Assembly (NCBI GenBank): GCA_029260515.1
Contig: JAJDDC010000040.1
Coordinates: 474,178-538,177, forward strand
DNA from: Phycisphaerales bacterium
GTDB taxonomy: Bacteria; Planctomycetota; Phycisphaerae; Phycisphaerales; UBA1924
DNA: 64,000 nt
Reading direction: 5' to 3'
Shown here: in pieces, positions 45,230-54,861 of the stretch
How positions within the stretch are numbered: the first letter of the stretch is position 1
Layout: each line of letters opens with the position of its first letter
Made by a program: the position numbers and the translations under genes
The notes under the pieces: generated by a model
What the model saw: only the letters and a program-made list of their open reading frames with translations
What the model was told of the DNA's origin: nothing
Databases searched by the model: none

Positions 45230-46753
45230 CTACGGGCAGCCGGCGCCGAACGCGTTCAGGAACCCGATGATGTCGGAGAAGTCGAACTGCCCGAACGGCT
45301 CGGCGAGGTCGGCGGCGGGCCCGGACTCGCCAAACGCGGTCAGGAACGCGACCACGTCGGAGAAGTCGAGCGTCCCGTAGGGCTCGGCGAGGTCGGCGAG
45401 CGAGCACCCGTCGGTGAACAGCGCGGTGACCGGGATGCTCAGGGTCGGGCTCTCGGGGTCGTCGGAATCGACGAGGATCACGCCGTTGAACACGCCCGGC
45501 GTCGCGGAGGTGATCGTGACCATGTGCACCTCTGACTGGCCCGCGTCGAGCGAGAAGAGCCCCACTGGCGCGTCGATGCCCGGGGAGGGCAGGAGCTGGT
45601 AGTCGAGGTCGTCGATGCCGTTGGCGCCCCACAGGGCGACGTCGCCCGCGTTGGCGATCGTGACAGGGCGGGTGACCATCGCGCCGACCGGGACGGGGCC
45701 CAGATCGATCGCCTCGGTCGCGTCGGCGCGGGCCGGGACGGCGATGTCGAGCATCACGGGCAGGTGCCCGGCCTGGCCGCCCGTGGACTGGATGAGCGCG
45801 AGGGCGATGGCGGGGCCGACCATGGTGTTGCCGTTGACGGTGAGGCCGAGGTTGTACGACGAGCCGTCGTTGCCCCAGCAGCGGTACGAGTGGTTGGGGT
45901 CGTCCCAGGTTGTCGTGGAGTAGGGGATCGAGGGGTTGCCGATGTAATGAAGCCCCTCGGCGTCGGTGAGCGTGCCCGAGGCGAGGATCATGTCGTAGCG
46001 GTCGTCCATGCCGCCGGCGCCCGTCGGGTCCTGGGTGTGGATGTAGCGGTACGAGGCGTTGTTCTGCCAGGAGCCGGGCGTGCTGATGGGGTCGAAGAAG
46101 CGGCCGTCGTTGTTGGCCTGGGGGCCGATGAGTTCCTGGTAGGCGGCTTGGTTGGAGGACTGGATGTTGAAGTCGGCGCCGAGGATGAACGCGGAGCCGG
46201 CGGGGAGGGCCTGGGCGTCGTCGCGGATGCGCTGGGCCTCGATGAGGCGGCGTGCCTGGTCGGAACTGCCGCTGCCCGCCTTCATGTGCGAGGAGTACAT
46301 CGCGATGGTCGCCTCGTCGGACGCGTAGCCGACGGGGCGGAAGTCGTAGCGGTTGGTGTCGCGGGGCTGCTCGGGCGGGCCGGCGCCGACGGCGACGATC
46401 GTCATGCCCAGGAAGTCGATCCGCGAGGTGCGGTAGATGAAGGCGTTGTCGGTGTCGTTGCCGTTGACGAAGGGGGCGGCGGCCCAGTCGCCCGACGAGC
46501 CCGGGGCGGCGTTGAAGATCGTCACCAGCGCGTTGACGCCGGCCTGCGAGAGGATCTCCTGGAACGCGATCGCGTCGGGGGACATCGAGCGCCCCTCGAA
46601 GTCGGCGAAGATCGCGGTCTGGAGGGCGGCGTCGCGGCCGCCGGCGTAGTTGGAGACGTTCCACGTGACCACTCGCAGGGGGCCTGCGAGGGCGGGGGCG
46701 GGCAGGGCCAAGAAGGGGGCGAGGGCGATCAGGCCTAGGGGCTTGCGGTTCAT
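45230..46753 (-). CDS. Exported endonuclease/exonuclease/phosphatase-fold protein with two GC-type dockerin repeats
   Basis: A 507-residue secreted protein. Signal peptide MNRKPLGLIALAPFLALPAPALA. The EEP (DNase I-like) domain has LRVVTWNVSN (Asn), AFQEI (Glu), LGADFNIQ (DxN) and AGHLPVML (catalytic His), so it is probably an active phosphodiesterase or nuclease. A beta-sandwich region follows (VTIANAGDVALWGA, resembling a choice-of-anchor D-type fold). The C-terminus carries two repeats, CSLADLAEPYGTLDFSDVV and ADLAEPFGQFDFSDII, ending FGAGCP. ATG 46753 has AGAGAGA upstream, and TACACT lies 26 nt before the start. It is separated from the main dockerin cluster by about 4 kb. Confidence 0.88.
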   Translation of the reverse strand: MNRKPLGLIALAPFLALPAPALAGPLRVVTWNVSNYAGGRDAALQTAIFADFEGRSMSPDAIAFQEILSQAGVNALVTIFNAAPGSSGDWAAAPFVNGNDTDNAFIYRTSRIDFLGMTIVAVGAGPPEQPRDTNRYDFRPVGYASDEATIAMYSSHMKAGSGSSDQARRLIEAQRIRDDAQALPAGSAFILGADFNIQSSNQAAYQELIGPQANNDGRFFDPISTPGSWQNNASYRYIHTQDPTGAGGMDDRYDMILASGTLTDAEGLHYIGNPSIPYSTTTWDDPNHSYRCWGNDGSSYNLGLTVNGNTMVGPAIALALIQSTGGQAGHLPVMLDIAVPARADATEAIDLGPVPVGAMVTRPVTIANAGDVALWGANGIDDLDYQLLPSPGIDAPVGLFSLDAGQSEVHMVTITSATPGVFNGVILVDSDDPESPTLSIPVTALFTDGCSLADLAEPYGTLDFSDVVAFLTAFGESGPAADLAEPFGQFDFSDIIGFLNAFGAGCP

Positions 46754-46876
46754 GCGGGTCTCTCTGGGGGTGGGAACGAAGTGTACCCGGGCGCGGGCCA
46801 AACGCCTAGTGGCAAAGAGCTTGGGGAGCTGGGCAAACGAGCGATTCACGCCCTGGGGTACGGCGGGGGTCGCGGT

Positions 46877-46888
46877 TAGGATCCCCGG
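46877..46888 (+). promoter_or_regulatory. Leaderless-type promoter of the 46889 gene
   Basis: TAGGAT (46877-46882), 6 nt, then ATG 46889. The AGGA inside the hexamer could instead serve as a weak Shine-Dalgarno, so this case is ambiguous. Confidence 0.4.
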
Positions 46889-47458
46889 ATGGACCGCCCG
46901 GACCTGGACGAACTCAGGCGACGCCGCGACAGCCTGATCGCGCAGATCGAGCGGGACTTCGCGGGGGTGTCACGCGAGGGCGGGGTGTCGATCAGCGAGG
47001 CATATGCCCTCGATGATTGGGAATCCGACGAGGTTTGTGCGGCGGCCCGAGCTTCGGATACCTACTCGGACTGGAAGACGTTGGATGTTGCAAAGCTTGA
47101 CCCGTGTGGCATCTGGCACTCATTCATGGATCCAATCGGCGTGCGATTTCATCTCCCCGCATACCTCTGCTTCACGCTCAGGCATGGACTCTGGCAGTTT
47201 GGCCCGACCGTCGATAGCAACGCGTATGCCTCAGAATTTCTGTTCTTGCTCGACACCGAGTGGACGCAACAGAAGTACGCTCTGCTGACTGCCCCACAAA
47301 GACGTTGCGTAGCACGTTATCTCTCTTTCCAGGCAGAGATGCAAGACAGCGATCTGCTACGTGATCCGTGGATCGAGGTACTTGCGTTCTGGATAGACGC
47401 ACTTCCTACAGGTGAACAAAGAGCATTGCGTAAGCGTTGGCCTCAACTGCGGGCGTAG
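46889..47458 (+). CDS. Hypothetical protein, possibly DUF6714-like
   Basis: A 189-residue soluble protein. An N-terminal helix (LDELRRRRDSLIAQIERDF) is followed by SISEAYALDDWES and a block SFMDPIGVRFHLPAYLCFTL, which recalls from memory a family annotated DUF6714; this is not verified. From about nt 47000 the coding sequence is clearly poorer in GC than its neighbours, a possible sign of recent acquisition. It is isolated between a dockerin protein gene (divergent) and rho (convergent). Confidence 0.7.
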   Translation: MDRPDLDELRRRRDSLIAQIERDFAGVSREGGVSISEAYALDDWESDEVCAAARASDTYSDWKTLDVAKLDPCGIWHSFMDPIGVRFHLPAYLCFTLRHGLWQFGPTVDSNAYASEFLFLLDTEWTQQKYALLTAPQRRCVARYLSFQAEMQDSDLLRDPWIEVLAFWIDALPTGEQRALRKRWPQLRA

Positions 47459-47465
47459 ATCGCGC

Positions 47466-47484
47466 GGGGGCTGGAAGCCCCCGG
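47466..47484. repeat. GGCTGGAAGCCCCC mini-hairpin, copy 2
   Basis: GGGGGCT, loop GGA, AGCCCCC: a 7-bp stem directly downstream of the 46889 gene and before the rho stop. It matches the copy at 809-829 and may terminate the convergent transcripts. Confidence 0.45.
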
Positions 47485-47539
47485 CTCCGGGATGCGGGCG
47501 CGATCCACCCCGATCTGCCGACCTCACGACCTGCCGTGC

Positions 47540-49264
47540 TCAGCCCAGCGACATCGTCACCAGGAACTCGGCGTTGGTCTTGACCTTCTTGAGCCTGGTC
47601 TTGAGCAGCTCCATCGCCTCGACGACGTTCATGTCGCTGAGCACCTTGCGGAGTCGGTAAACCAGCTCGATCTCCTTGGGGTCCATGAGCAGCTCCTCGC
47701 GGCGGGTGCCGGAGGCGGCGACGTCGATCGCGGGGTAGATCCGCTTCTCGACCAGGCGCCGGTCCAGGTGCAGCTCGGAGTTGCCGGTGCCCTTGAACTC
47801 CTCGAAGATCACCTCGTCCATCTTGGAGCCGGTGTCCACCAGCGCGGTGCCGATGATGGTGAGCGAGCCGCCCCGCTCGATGGCGCGGGCGGCGCCGAAG
47901 AACTTCTTGGGGCGCTGCAGCGCGTTGGAGTCCAGGCCGCCGGTCATGATCTTGCCCGAGTGGGGCATCTCGGCGTTGTAGGCCCGGGCGAGGCGCGTGA
48001 TGGAGTCGAGCAGGATGACGACGTCCTCGCCGAACTCGACCATCCGCTTGGCCTTCTCGATCACGACCTCCGCGATCGCGACGTGGCGGTGGCTCTGCTC
48101 GTCGAACGTGGAGGCGACGACCTCGACCGAGGGGTCGGAGTTGCGCTTGAAGTCGGTCACCTCTTCCGGGCGCTCGTCCACGAGCAGGACGATGATCTTG
48201 ACGCCCGGGTAGTTCTTGGTGATCGACTGGGTCATCTTCTGGAGGAGCACGGTCTTGCCCGTGCGCGGGGGCGCGACGATGAGGGCGCGCTGGCCCTTGC
48301 CCAGGGGGGCGACCAGGTCCACGATGCGCATCTCGACCGACTCGGGGCCGGTCTCGAGGATGAAGCGCTCCTCGGGGTGCAGGGGTGTGAGGTCCTCGAA
48401 GTTGACGAGGTCGTGGATCTCGCCCGGGTCGCGGTCGTTGACCATCTCGACGCGGAGGAGCGCGAAGTAGCGCTCCGACTCCTTGGGGGGTCTGATGGCG
48501 CCGCGGACGGTCATGCCGCGGCGGAGCCCGAAGCGCCGGATCTGGCTGGGCGAGACGTAGATGTCGTCGGGGCCCGGGAGGTAGGACTGCTCGGGGGAGC
48601 GGAGGAAGCCGAAGCCATCGGGCATGACCTCGAGGGTGCCGTCGCCGAACATGATGCCCTGCTTGGCGGCGCGGGTCTTGAGGATCTTGAAGATGAGGTC
48701 CTGCTTGGGGATCTGGTGGAAGTCCTCGAGGCCTTCCTTCTCGGCGACCTCGAAGACCTCGTCGATGTTCATGCGTTGGAGCTGGCCGATGGTGAGGGTG
48801 TCGGCGTCGTCCAGCTTGCCGCCGGAGGCGGCGACGATGCGTTCGAGCTCGGCGGCCTCGCGCTCGAGTTCCTCGTCGGAGGGGAGGTGGGCGTAGTTGT
48901 GCGAGTAGTTCCCGCCGCCTCCGCCACCGCCGCCGCCCCCACCGCCGCCGCCCGGGCCCTTGCGCTTTTTGCGCTTGCGGCGGTTGCGTTGCTGGTTCTT
49001 GCCCTGGCCGCCCTGGTTGTCCTGGCGGGAATCGGAATCGGACAGCCGCTGCTGCGGCTCGGGGTTGGACGCCTTTGGGGTGTCCTTGTGCGCGTCCTTT
49101 GGGGGGGCGTCGGTCTTGGGCGCACTCTCGGGTTTGGGCTTTGACGCCGCGGGCTTCTCGCTGGTCATCGCGTCTCCAGAATCCTTCTTGGTGGAGCTCT
49201 TCTTGCGTGAGCGAGAGGCGCTCTTGGGCTTGGGCTCTTCGACGACGTCTGTGGTCTTGGCCAT
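47540..49264 (-). CDS. rho: Transcription termination factor Rho
   Basis: Hexameric RNA helicase that ends transcription at Rho-dependent sites; 574 residues. The first 130 residues are a lysine-rich, disordered extension ([17 protein letters not shown]...RRKRKKRKG) ending in a run of 14 glycines. Rho_N follows ([22 protein letters not shown]), then the RNA-binding cold-shock fold ([21 protein letters not shown]). The ATPase core has Walker [27 protein letters not shown], and [17 protein letters not shown] 49264 has AGGAG 10 nt upstream; the longer open frame is leader. Long basic N-terminal extensions are known from high-GC bacteria. Confidence 0.97.
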   Translation of the reverse strand: MAKTTDVVEEPKPKSASRSRKKSSTKKDSGDAMTSEKPAASKPKPESAPKTDAPPKDAHKDTPKASNPEPQQRLSDSDSRQDNQGGQGKNQQRNRRKRKKRKGPGGGGGGGGGGGGGGNYSHNYAHLPSDEELEREAAELERIVAASGGKLDDADTLTIGQLQRMNIDEVFEVAEKEGLEDFHQIPKQDLIFKILKTRAAKQGIMFGDGTLEVMPDGFGFLRSPEQSYLPGPDDIYVSPSQIRRFGLRRGMTVRGAIRPPKESERYFALLRVEMVNDRDPGEIHDLVNFEDLTPLHPEERFILETGPESVEMRIVDLVAPLGKGQRALIVAPPRTGKTVLLQKMTQSITKNYPGVKIIVLLVDERPEEVTDFKRNSDPSVEVVASTFDEQSHRHVAIAEVVIEKAKRMVEFGEDVVILLDSITRLARAYNAEMPHSGKIMTGGLDSNALQRPKKFFGAARAIERGGSLTIIGTALVDTGSKMDEVIFEEFKGTGNSELHLDRRLVEKRIYPAIDVAASGTRREELLMDPKEIELVYRLRKVLSDMNVVEAMELLKTRLKKVKTNAEFLVTMSLG

Positions 49265-49561
49265 GCGGCTCTTTCTCCTGGAGCGCGGACCCTGCGTGGT
49301 AGGGAAGACGGCATTCGCGGGACTCGCGTGAAACCGGCGAGATGCGCCGTGCTGGTCGTCCAGCACAGATCGGCGCGTGGCCGTGCGAGCGCGATCGGTT
49401 GCGTGCGGGGGTCGGGCCGCTGTGGGGCCCGACGGGTGACTCCTGACATGATAGGGCGCCGCGACGTGCGGGGACACCCCCAACGGATCAAGCCTTCGCC
49501 GCTCGAATCTATGCCTGGCGGGCCGGGACGGGCACGGGTCGAGAACGCGACCCCGCTGCGA
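49265..49561. other. rho leader region
   Basis: 297 bp between the rho start and the coaE stop, both genes on the minus strand. It contains TATCATGTCAGGAG at 49453-49440, which could be the rho promoter, giving a leader of about 180 nt. I see no ORF with coding character and no strong hairpin. Confidence 0.4.
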
Positions 49562-50209
49562 TTACCCGGTCTCGAAAGCCTGTCGGATCTCGCTGAGCAG
49601 GGCCTCGACCCGGGGGATCAGATCCTCCTCGTGCCCAGCGTTGACAAGAATATCATCGGATCGTCGGCGTTTGTCTTCAAGGGGAAGCTGGGCTTTTTCT
49701 CGCCGATCCAGCTCGTCGGCGTCCCAGCCGCGGGTCGTACGCACCCGCTCCAGCCGCAGTTCGCGGGGGGCGTCCACGAAGACCACCCGGTCGCACCCGG
49801 CGTCGAGCCCGGCCTCGAACAGCAGCGGCGCGTCGATGACGACCGCGGGGGCGTGCTCACGCTCGGCCCGCTCGATGATCTCGTCGCGCGCGCGGTGGGC
49901 GAAGGGGTGCAGAAGGGTCTCGAGACGTGCCCGTTCGCGCGGGTCGTTGAAGACGATGCGGGCGAGCGCCGAGCGGTCGATGGCTCCGCCCGCGTCGAGC
50001 ACGCCCTCCCCCCACCACTCCACGATCGTGTGGCGGACGGCCTCGTCGGCGAGGGCGGCGCGGGTCTGGGCGTCCGATTCGGTGACGAGGCAGCCGAGCG
50101 AGGCGAGGGCACGCGCGACCGCGGACTTGCCCGCGCCGATCCCGCCGGCCAGGCCGATCACGGGGACCAGGCGCCCCGAGCGTCGCCCGCGTGGGGCGGG
50201 CGTGCTCAT
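49562..50209 (-). CDS. coaE: Dephospho-CoA kinase
   Basis: Phosphorylates dephospho-CoA in the last step of coenzyme A synthesis. The 215-residue protein has the P-loop IGLAGGIGAGKSAVARAL and the substrate region ESDAQTRAAL. DAPLLFEAGLDAGCDRVVFVDAP is the family's most typical block, followed by the lid-like RREKAQLPLEDKRRRSDDILVNAG. ATG 50209 overlaps the stop of hpt (ATGA), so the two are co-translated. Confidence 0.95.
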   Translation of the reverse strand: MSTPAPRGRRSGRLVPVIGLAGGIGAGKSAVARALASLGCLVTESDAQTRAALADEAVRHTIVEWWGEGVLDAGGAIDRSALARIVFNDPRERARLETLLHPFAHRARDEIIERAEREHAPAVVIDAPLLFEAGLDAGCDRVVFVDAPRELRLERVRTTRGWDADELDRREKAQLPLEDKRRRSDDILVNAGHEEDLIPRVEALLSEIRQAFETG

Positions 50210-50829
50210 CGGGTCGCGGGCCCGTCTTCGCGCGGCCGCTGGGGTGCACGGTCGGCGCCCGCGGTCACCTCGCTCTTGAGGACCGCGATCTCCGGGTGGT
50301 TGCGGTAGTAGCCGTCGTAGTCGAGGCCGTAGCCGACCACGAACTCGTCGGGGATCTGGAAACCGACATAATCGGCCTCGATCTGTGCGACGCGGCGTTC
50401 CTTCTTGTCGAGCAGGACGATCGTCCGCACGCTCGCGGGGTTCTGCGTCTCGATCAACGACCGGACGAGCGCCAGCGTCCGCCCCGAGTCGAGGATGTCG
50501 TCGAGGATGAGCACGTGCTTGCCCGCGAGGTTCTCGGGGATCTCGGTTTTGAGGTGCGCGCCCTTGGACGTGATCGACTCGCCCGGGTAGCTCGAGACCG
50601 TGACCAGGTCGATCGAGAGCTTGACGGGCAGCTCGCGGATGAGGTCGGCGACGAACACGATCGAGCCGGTCAGGATCGGGACGAGCACGATCCGCCCCTC
50701 GTCGTGCGGGTCGTGGCCGTGCGAGGCGAGCAGCGACTCGAGGTCCGCGGCCAGGGCGGCGCCCATCTCGCGCACGCGCTGCGCGATCTGCTCACGACCC
50801 ACCAGGACCCGCTCGATCTCACGGAACAT
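50206..50829 (-). CDS. hpt: Hypoxanthine phosphoribosyltransferase
   Basis: Purine salvage enzyme forming IMP/GMP from hypoxanthine/guanine and PRPP. The protein has 207 residues. The PRPP-binding motif is HVLILDDILDSGRTL, preceded by VPILTGSIVFVADLIRELP and VSSYPGESITSKG, and followed by LLDKKERRV and PDEFVVGYGLDYDGYYRNHPEIAVL, all typical of HPRT. ATG 50829 has TATCCT 6 nt upstream with no Shine-Dalgarno; the long open frame further upstream covers the dockerin gene and is shadow. Coupled to coaE. Confidence 0.96.
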   Translation of the reverse strand: MFREIERVLVGREQIAQRVREMGAALAADLESLLASHGHDPHDEGRIVLVPILTGSIVFVADLIRELPVKLSIDLVTVSSYPGESITSKGAHLKTEIPENLAGKHVLILDDILDSGRTLALVRSLIETQNPASVRTIVLLDKKERRVAQIEADYVGFQIPDEFVVGYGLDYDGYYRNHPEIAVLKSEVTAGADRAPQRPREDGPATR

Positions 50830-50841
50830 GGGGTGAGGATA
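50830..50841 (-). promoter_or_regulatory. Leaderless-type promoter of hpt-coaE
   Basis: TATCCT (50841-50836), 6 nt (CACCCC), then ATG 50829. No Shine-Dalgarno. Confidence 0.5.
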
Positions 50842-50989
50842 GCCCCGGAGCGGCTTCTGTGGGCACGCGCCGCCGAACGCGCTCGGGAGGGGCGCCCCGA
50901 GCGCGTCGCGGTCATCCGGCGCAGGCCCGGCTCGACTCTGGCGTGTTAAACGCCCGTCCGATGTCAGTCGCCCGCGCGGCGGGAGCGGG

Positions 50990-52381
50990 TCAGGGGCAGC
51001 CGGCGCCGAAGGCGGTGAGGAACGCGAGCACGTCGGAGAAATCGAACACGCCGAGGGGCGGGGCCAGGTCGGCGCCCGAGTCCATCGACGCGAAGCCGGT
51101 GAGGAAGGCGAGCACGTCGGAGAAGTCGAGGTCGCCGAGCGGCTCGGCCAGGTCCGCGGCGTTGCAGCCGGCCGGCTCGGGCGCGACGTCGAAGAGGTAG
51201 GCGGCGCCCGCGTTGTCCTCGTGCTCGTCGTCCATGCTCGCGCCGATGAGCGCGAGCGTGCCGTCGATGTCGGCCGACCAGCCGAAAACCTGGGTGGCGT
51301 GCCCGTCGCTGGGGGTGAGCTTGCACACCTCGACCGGGTTGGCCGGGTCGGTGAGGTCGTAGACGTACGCGCTGCCCCCGCCCGGGAACAAGTCGTCGTC
51401 GGTGCGCCCGGTGAGGAGCGCGGTCGCACCCTCGAGGCTGACGTCCCATCCGATGTCATCGCTCGCGTTCCCGTCGCTGGTGATGATCTTGGCGGTCTCG
51501 ACGGGGTCGAATGGGTCGGTGATGTCGAAGACGTACGCGGCGCCGGAGTCGTGACCGTGGTCGTCGTCGAATATCGCGCCGACTATGGCGAGGCCCCCGT
51601 CGATCGCGACGCTGAAGCCGAACATGTCGTCGGCCTCGAGGTCCGAGCCCAGGAGCTTGGCGGTCTGGACGGGGTTCTCGGGGTCGGAGATGTCGAAGAG
51701 GTACGCCGCGCCGGCGCGGTGACCGCGTTCGGTCTCCCAGCGGGCGCCGACGATCGCGAGGTCGGCGTCCAGGTCCACGCTGAATCCGAACTGGTCGAGC
51801 GCCTCGCCGTCGAGCGCGAAGAACTTGCCCAGCTCGGCGCCGGTGGCGGTGTCGAAGATGTAGACCGCGCCCGAGAGGGCGCCGTTGTCGTCGGCGCTGG
51901 GGGCGGCGATGAGAGTCGTGTCGGCGTCGGTCACCATCGCCCGCCCGAAGTCGTCGTCGAAGCCCACGTCGCTCGGGACGATCGTCGTGATCAGCGACGG
52001 GTTCATCGGGTCGGTGGTGTCGAAGAGGCGGACGAGCGAGCGGTATCCGGGCAGGGTGTCGGTGATCGTGCCGACGTACGCGCGGTCGTCGCCCAGCGCC
52101 ACCCCCACCACCGCCTGCTTGTTGGGGATGGTCGATGGGAGCGGGAACTCGGCGAGCTGGGTCATCGTGCCGACGTCGAAGAGGTAGGCCGAGCCCGGGG
52201 CGTCGAGGAAGGGGACGCCCGAGGCGCCGAAGATCGCCAGCCCGGCGTGCAGGTCGCACGTGTCGGCGAACAGGGCGTCGAAGTACGGGTCCGTGGGTGT
52301 GAGCTTGCCCAGCTCGGGCGCGGGCTCGGCGGGGGCGTGCGTGGCGAGACAAACGACGAGGGGAAGGGCGAGCGAACGCAT
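50990..52381 (-). CDS. Exported FG-GAP-type beta-propeller protein with two GC-type dockerin repeats
   Basis: A 463-residue secreted protein. Signal peptide MRSLALPLVVCLATHAPA. The body is built of about seven repeats of 50-55 residues with a common core such as DQFGFSVDLDADLAIVGARWE...GAAYLFDISDPENPVQTAKL and DMFGFSVAIDGGLAIVGAIFD. This is the FG-GAP-like pattern in which a Ca-binding D.FG.SV..DG motif recurs, folding as a propeller. The C-terminus carries CNAADLAEPLGDLDFSDVL and ADLAPPLGVFDFSDVL, ending FGAGCP. GGAG precedes ATG 52381. First of eight dockerin genes in a row on this strand. Confidence 0.88.
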   Translation of the reverse strand: MRSLALPLVVCLATHAPAEPAPELGKLTPTDPYFDALFADTCDLHAGLAIFGASGVPFLDAPGSAYLFDVGTMTQLAEFPLPSTIPNKQAVVGVALGDDRAYVGTITDTLPGYRSLVRLFDTTDPMNPSLITTIVPSDVGFDDDFGRAMVTDADTTLIAAPSADDNGALSGAVYIFDTATGAELGKFFALDGEALDQFGFSVDLDADLAIVGARWETERGHRAGAAYLFDISDPENPVQTAKLLGSDLEADDMFGFSVAIDGGLAIVGAIFDDDHGHDSGAAYVFDITDPFDPVETAKIITSDGNASDDIGWDVSLEGATALLTGRTDDDLFPGGGSAYVYDLTDPANPVEVCKLTPSDGHATQVFGWSADIDGTLALIGASMDDEHEDNAGAAYLFDVAPEPAGCNAADLAEPLGDLDFSDVLAFLTGFASMDSGADLAPPLGVFDFSDVLAFLTAFGAGCP

Positions 52382-52500
52382 CGGGTTCTCCGGGTCGGCG
52401 GGCGCGGTTCAACCACTGGGGGGCGGTCGGCGGGGTCCTCCGCCGCACCCCGATGGACGAGTTCTGAACGCCGCGCGCCCGGAGGATTCTTGAGAATTTG

Positions 52501-54021
52501 CTAGGGGCAGCCGGCGCCGAACGCGGTCAGGAACGCGACGACGTCGGAGAAGTCCCACTGGCCCATCGGGGCGGCCAGGTCGGCCGCGGGCTGCATCGTG
52601 CCGAAGGCGGTGAGGAACGCGATGACGTCGGAGAAGTCGAGCTGCCCGAACGGCTCGGCGAGGTCGGCGGCGTTGCACGGGCCGGCGGCGCCCTGGAACT
52701 CGTGGGCGCCGATGTCGAGGTACGTGAACACCCCGTTGCCGGTGTCGGGCGTGGCGGGATCGTCGTAGAGGCGGTCGTATGCGTCGTAGTCGAACAGCTC
52801 GCCATCGAGCGAGCCGCTGTCGCCCGCGTCGATGGCGGGCGAGGCGGGGAGGAGTCTGAGGTCGTCGTCCATGGTGCCCGGGATGTTGTCGGCGCCGTCG
52901 GCGTCTGCGAGCCCCATCGCGGCGGGCGAGCCAGAGACGTTGCTGAAGATCGTCGAGGGACCGGATCCGGAATAGTCCGGGCCGGGCATGCTGTCGGAGA
53001 AGAGGTTGTTGATAATCGTGACCACGGCGTTTGATCCCCAGAAGACGCCCCCGGCGAAGAGTTCGGCCTCGTTGGCGTAGAAAGAGTTGTTGACGAGCTC
53101 GAGCTGGGCGGACCCGCCCGCGCCCGCTGCGCCGCCCAGACCGTTTGTGAAGCCCTGGAAACGCGGCGCCTGATTCCCGGTGAAGACGGAGTTGGTGACG
53201 CGGGCCGAGAGGGGGAAGTTGTCCGGCCCGATGTTGAGGTCTGTGAAGAAGACAGCGCCACCCCAGGTGCCGGTGTTGGAGAAGAACAGGCAGCGGTCGA
53301 TCGTCGCGTCGCCGCCGTACATCCCGATCGCGCCGCCCAAGTCCGCCTCGTTGCGTCCGAACACGCAGCCGGTGACGGTGATCGTTGCGGTCTGGAACAC
53401 GCCCCCCCCGCTGGACCCGGCGCCGGTGAGGATCGCGGCGCCGGCGGAGGTCGGCGTGGCGACCGAGAGGCTGGCGGTGTTGTCGAAGAAGCTCGATCCG
53501 GAGACGTCCAGCGTGCCGCCGAACGCGGCGATGCCCGGCGACTGTCCATTGCCAGATTGCGTGTTGTCCTCGAACGCGCACCCGCTGACAGTGAGCTGAC
53601 CAAGAAAGAGCGTGATCGCCCCGCCGGCGAGTGACATGTCGTTGAGCACGAAGCGGCAGCCGATGATGCTGGCCTCGCCGCTGACGCGGACCGCGCCGTC
53701 GCAATCCGTGAACGTGAGATCGCGGAGGACCATGCCGGTGCGGGAGCCGAGGTTGGCGGGCTGGGTGTCGCCGTCGCCGTCGAGGATGGCGCCGGTCGCG
53801 TCGCCCGAGGCCGAGCGCAGTGTCACGCCGTTGGATGCGAAGCTCAGCCCGGCGCTGATGTCGTATGTGCCCGGCGCGAGGACGACCTCGTCGCCCGCGA
53901 TCGCGACGTCCAGGGCGGCCTGGATCGTGGGCTGATCGCCCGGGACGTTGATCGTGTCGGCGTTGGCGATGAGCGTGGGCGCAAGGCAGACGGACACGGC
54001 GAGTGCGGACGTGGTGCGCAT
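52501..54021 (-). CDS. Exported parallel beta-helix protein with two GC-type dockerin repeats
   Basis: A 506-residue secreted protein starting MRTTSALAVSVCLAPTLIANA (signal peptide). INVPGDQPTIQAALDVAIAGDEVVLAPGTYD is the classical opening of right-handed beta-helix (pectate-lyase-like) proteins with the 'TIQ.A.D.A..GD.V.V..GTY' motif. Many short coils follow (FEDNTQSG, FFDNTASL, FTGNQAPR). A segment DNIPGTMDDDLRLLPASPAIDAGDSGSLDGE resembles the 'SP.ID.G' end of such proteins. The tail has two modules ending FGAGCP. The start at ATG 54021 has GAGGGGA upstream and TACGCT at 54051-54046. Confidence 0.88.
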   Translation of the reverse strand: MRTTSALAVSVCLAPTLIANADTINVPGDQPTIQAALDVAIAGDEVVLAPGTYDISAGLSFASNGVTLRSASGDATGAILDGDGDTQPANLGSRTGMVLRDLTFTDCDGAVRVSGEASIIGCRFVLNDMSLAGGAITLFLGQLTVSGCAFEDNTQSGNGQSPGIAAFGGTLDVSGSSFFDNTASLSVATPTSAGAAILTGAGSSGGGVFQTATITVTGCVFGRNEADLGGAIGMYGGDATIDRCLFFSNTGTWGGAVFFTDLNIGPDNFPLSARVTNSVFTGNQAPRFQGFTNGLGGAAGAGGSAQLELVNNSFYANEAELFAGGVFWGSNAVVTIINNLFSDSMPGPDYSGSGPSTIFSNVSGSPAAMGLADADGADNIPGTMDDDLRLLPASPAIDAGDSGSLDGELFDYDAYDRLYDDPATPDTGNGVFTYLDIGAHEFQGAAGPCNAADLAEPFGQLDFSDVIAFLTAFGTMQPAADLAAPMGQWDFSDVVAFLTAFGAGCP

Positions 54022-54108
54022 TGGATCCCCTCTCGTGGAGGATCGAGCGTACCGGCGCGCCCGACGCCGCACCAGACCCGGGGGTGGATCGTGTGGGCCG
54101 GCGCCGGT

Positions 54109-54813
54109 CTACGGGCAGCCGGTCCCGAACGCGACGAGGAAATCGAACACGTCGGAGAAGTCGAGCACGCCGAAGGGCGGGGCCAGGTCGGCGGCGGAGC
54201 ACGCCTCCTGCGGCGGGTCCACGAGGCGGACGTTGTAGCTCACGCCCCCGATCGCGACGACGCTGGCGTTGATGCGCTGCACGCTGGCGAAGACGCCCGT
54301 GCCCCCGGTCAGCAGGCCCGCCGAGACACGGTAGTCGAGCGGGTCGGCGACGAGGTACGCCGCGGGCGCGTCGGGCAGCGAGAGCATCGCGGGCGAGAAC
54401 GGGCCGGCGGGGGCGATGACGGTGAGCGTGACCGTCGCGCCGCCCATGATCAGGCGGACGATCATGCTCCCGTCGCCCGACTGCGAGTAGACGAGCTCGG
54501 CGGACGTGATCGGGCCATCGACGACGATGGGCGCGGGATTGGCCGACGACGGGTTGGTCTCGGCGGGGACCGTGTACAGCACGCCGTCGATCTTGCCGGC
54601 GACGCCGGCGAAGGTGACGGAGTTGAGGTTGGAGGCGGTCGGCGGGGCGTCGGTGTCGAAGACGACGGTCGCGACGACGCCGCCGAGGGCCGTGACGACC
54701 TGGCCAGGGACCGCGGAGACGGCGATCGTGATCTCGACGTGCTCGGCGCGGGCGGGGGCGGTGGTCGCGAGGATCAGCCCCGCGGTGACCGCGAGGATGT
54801 TTGGGCGTGGCAT
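54109..54813 (-). CDS. Exported protein with one GC-type dockerin repeat
   Basis: A 234-residue secreted protein. Signal peptide MPRPNILAVTAGLILATTAPARA. The body (about 23-200) is a beta-rich domain without a family I recognise (VEITIAVSAVPGQVVTALGGVVATVVFDTDAPPT...). The tail has a single module, CSAADLAPPFGVLDFSDVFDFLVAFGTGCP-type, with its two bracketing cysteines. GGGAGA lies 6 nt before ATG 54813. Confidence 0.82.
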   Translation of the reverse strand: MPRPNILAVTAGLILATTAPARAEHVEITIAVSAVPGQVVTALGGVVATVVFDTDAPPTASNLNSVTFAGVAGKIDGVLYTVPAETNPSSANPAPIVVDGPITSAELVYSQSGDGSMIVRLIMGGATVTLTVIAPAGPFSPAMLSLPDAPAAYLVADPLDYRVSAGLLTGGTGVFASVQRINASVVAIGGVSYNVRLVDPPQEACSAADLAPPFGVLDFSDVFDFLVAFGTGCP

Positions 54814-54861
54814 GGGCGTCTCCCGTGTGTGGGCGCAACAGTAGCACGGGAGCGGGCGGCT

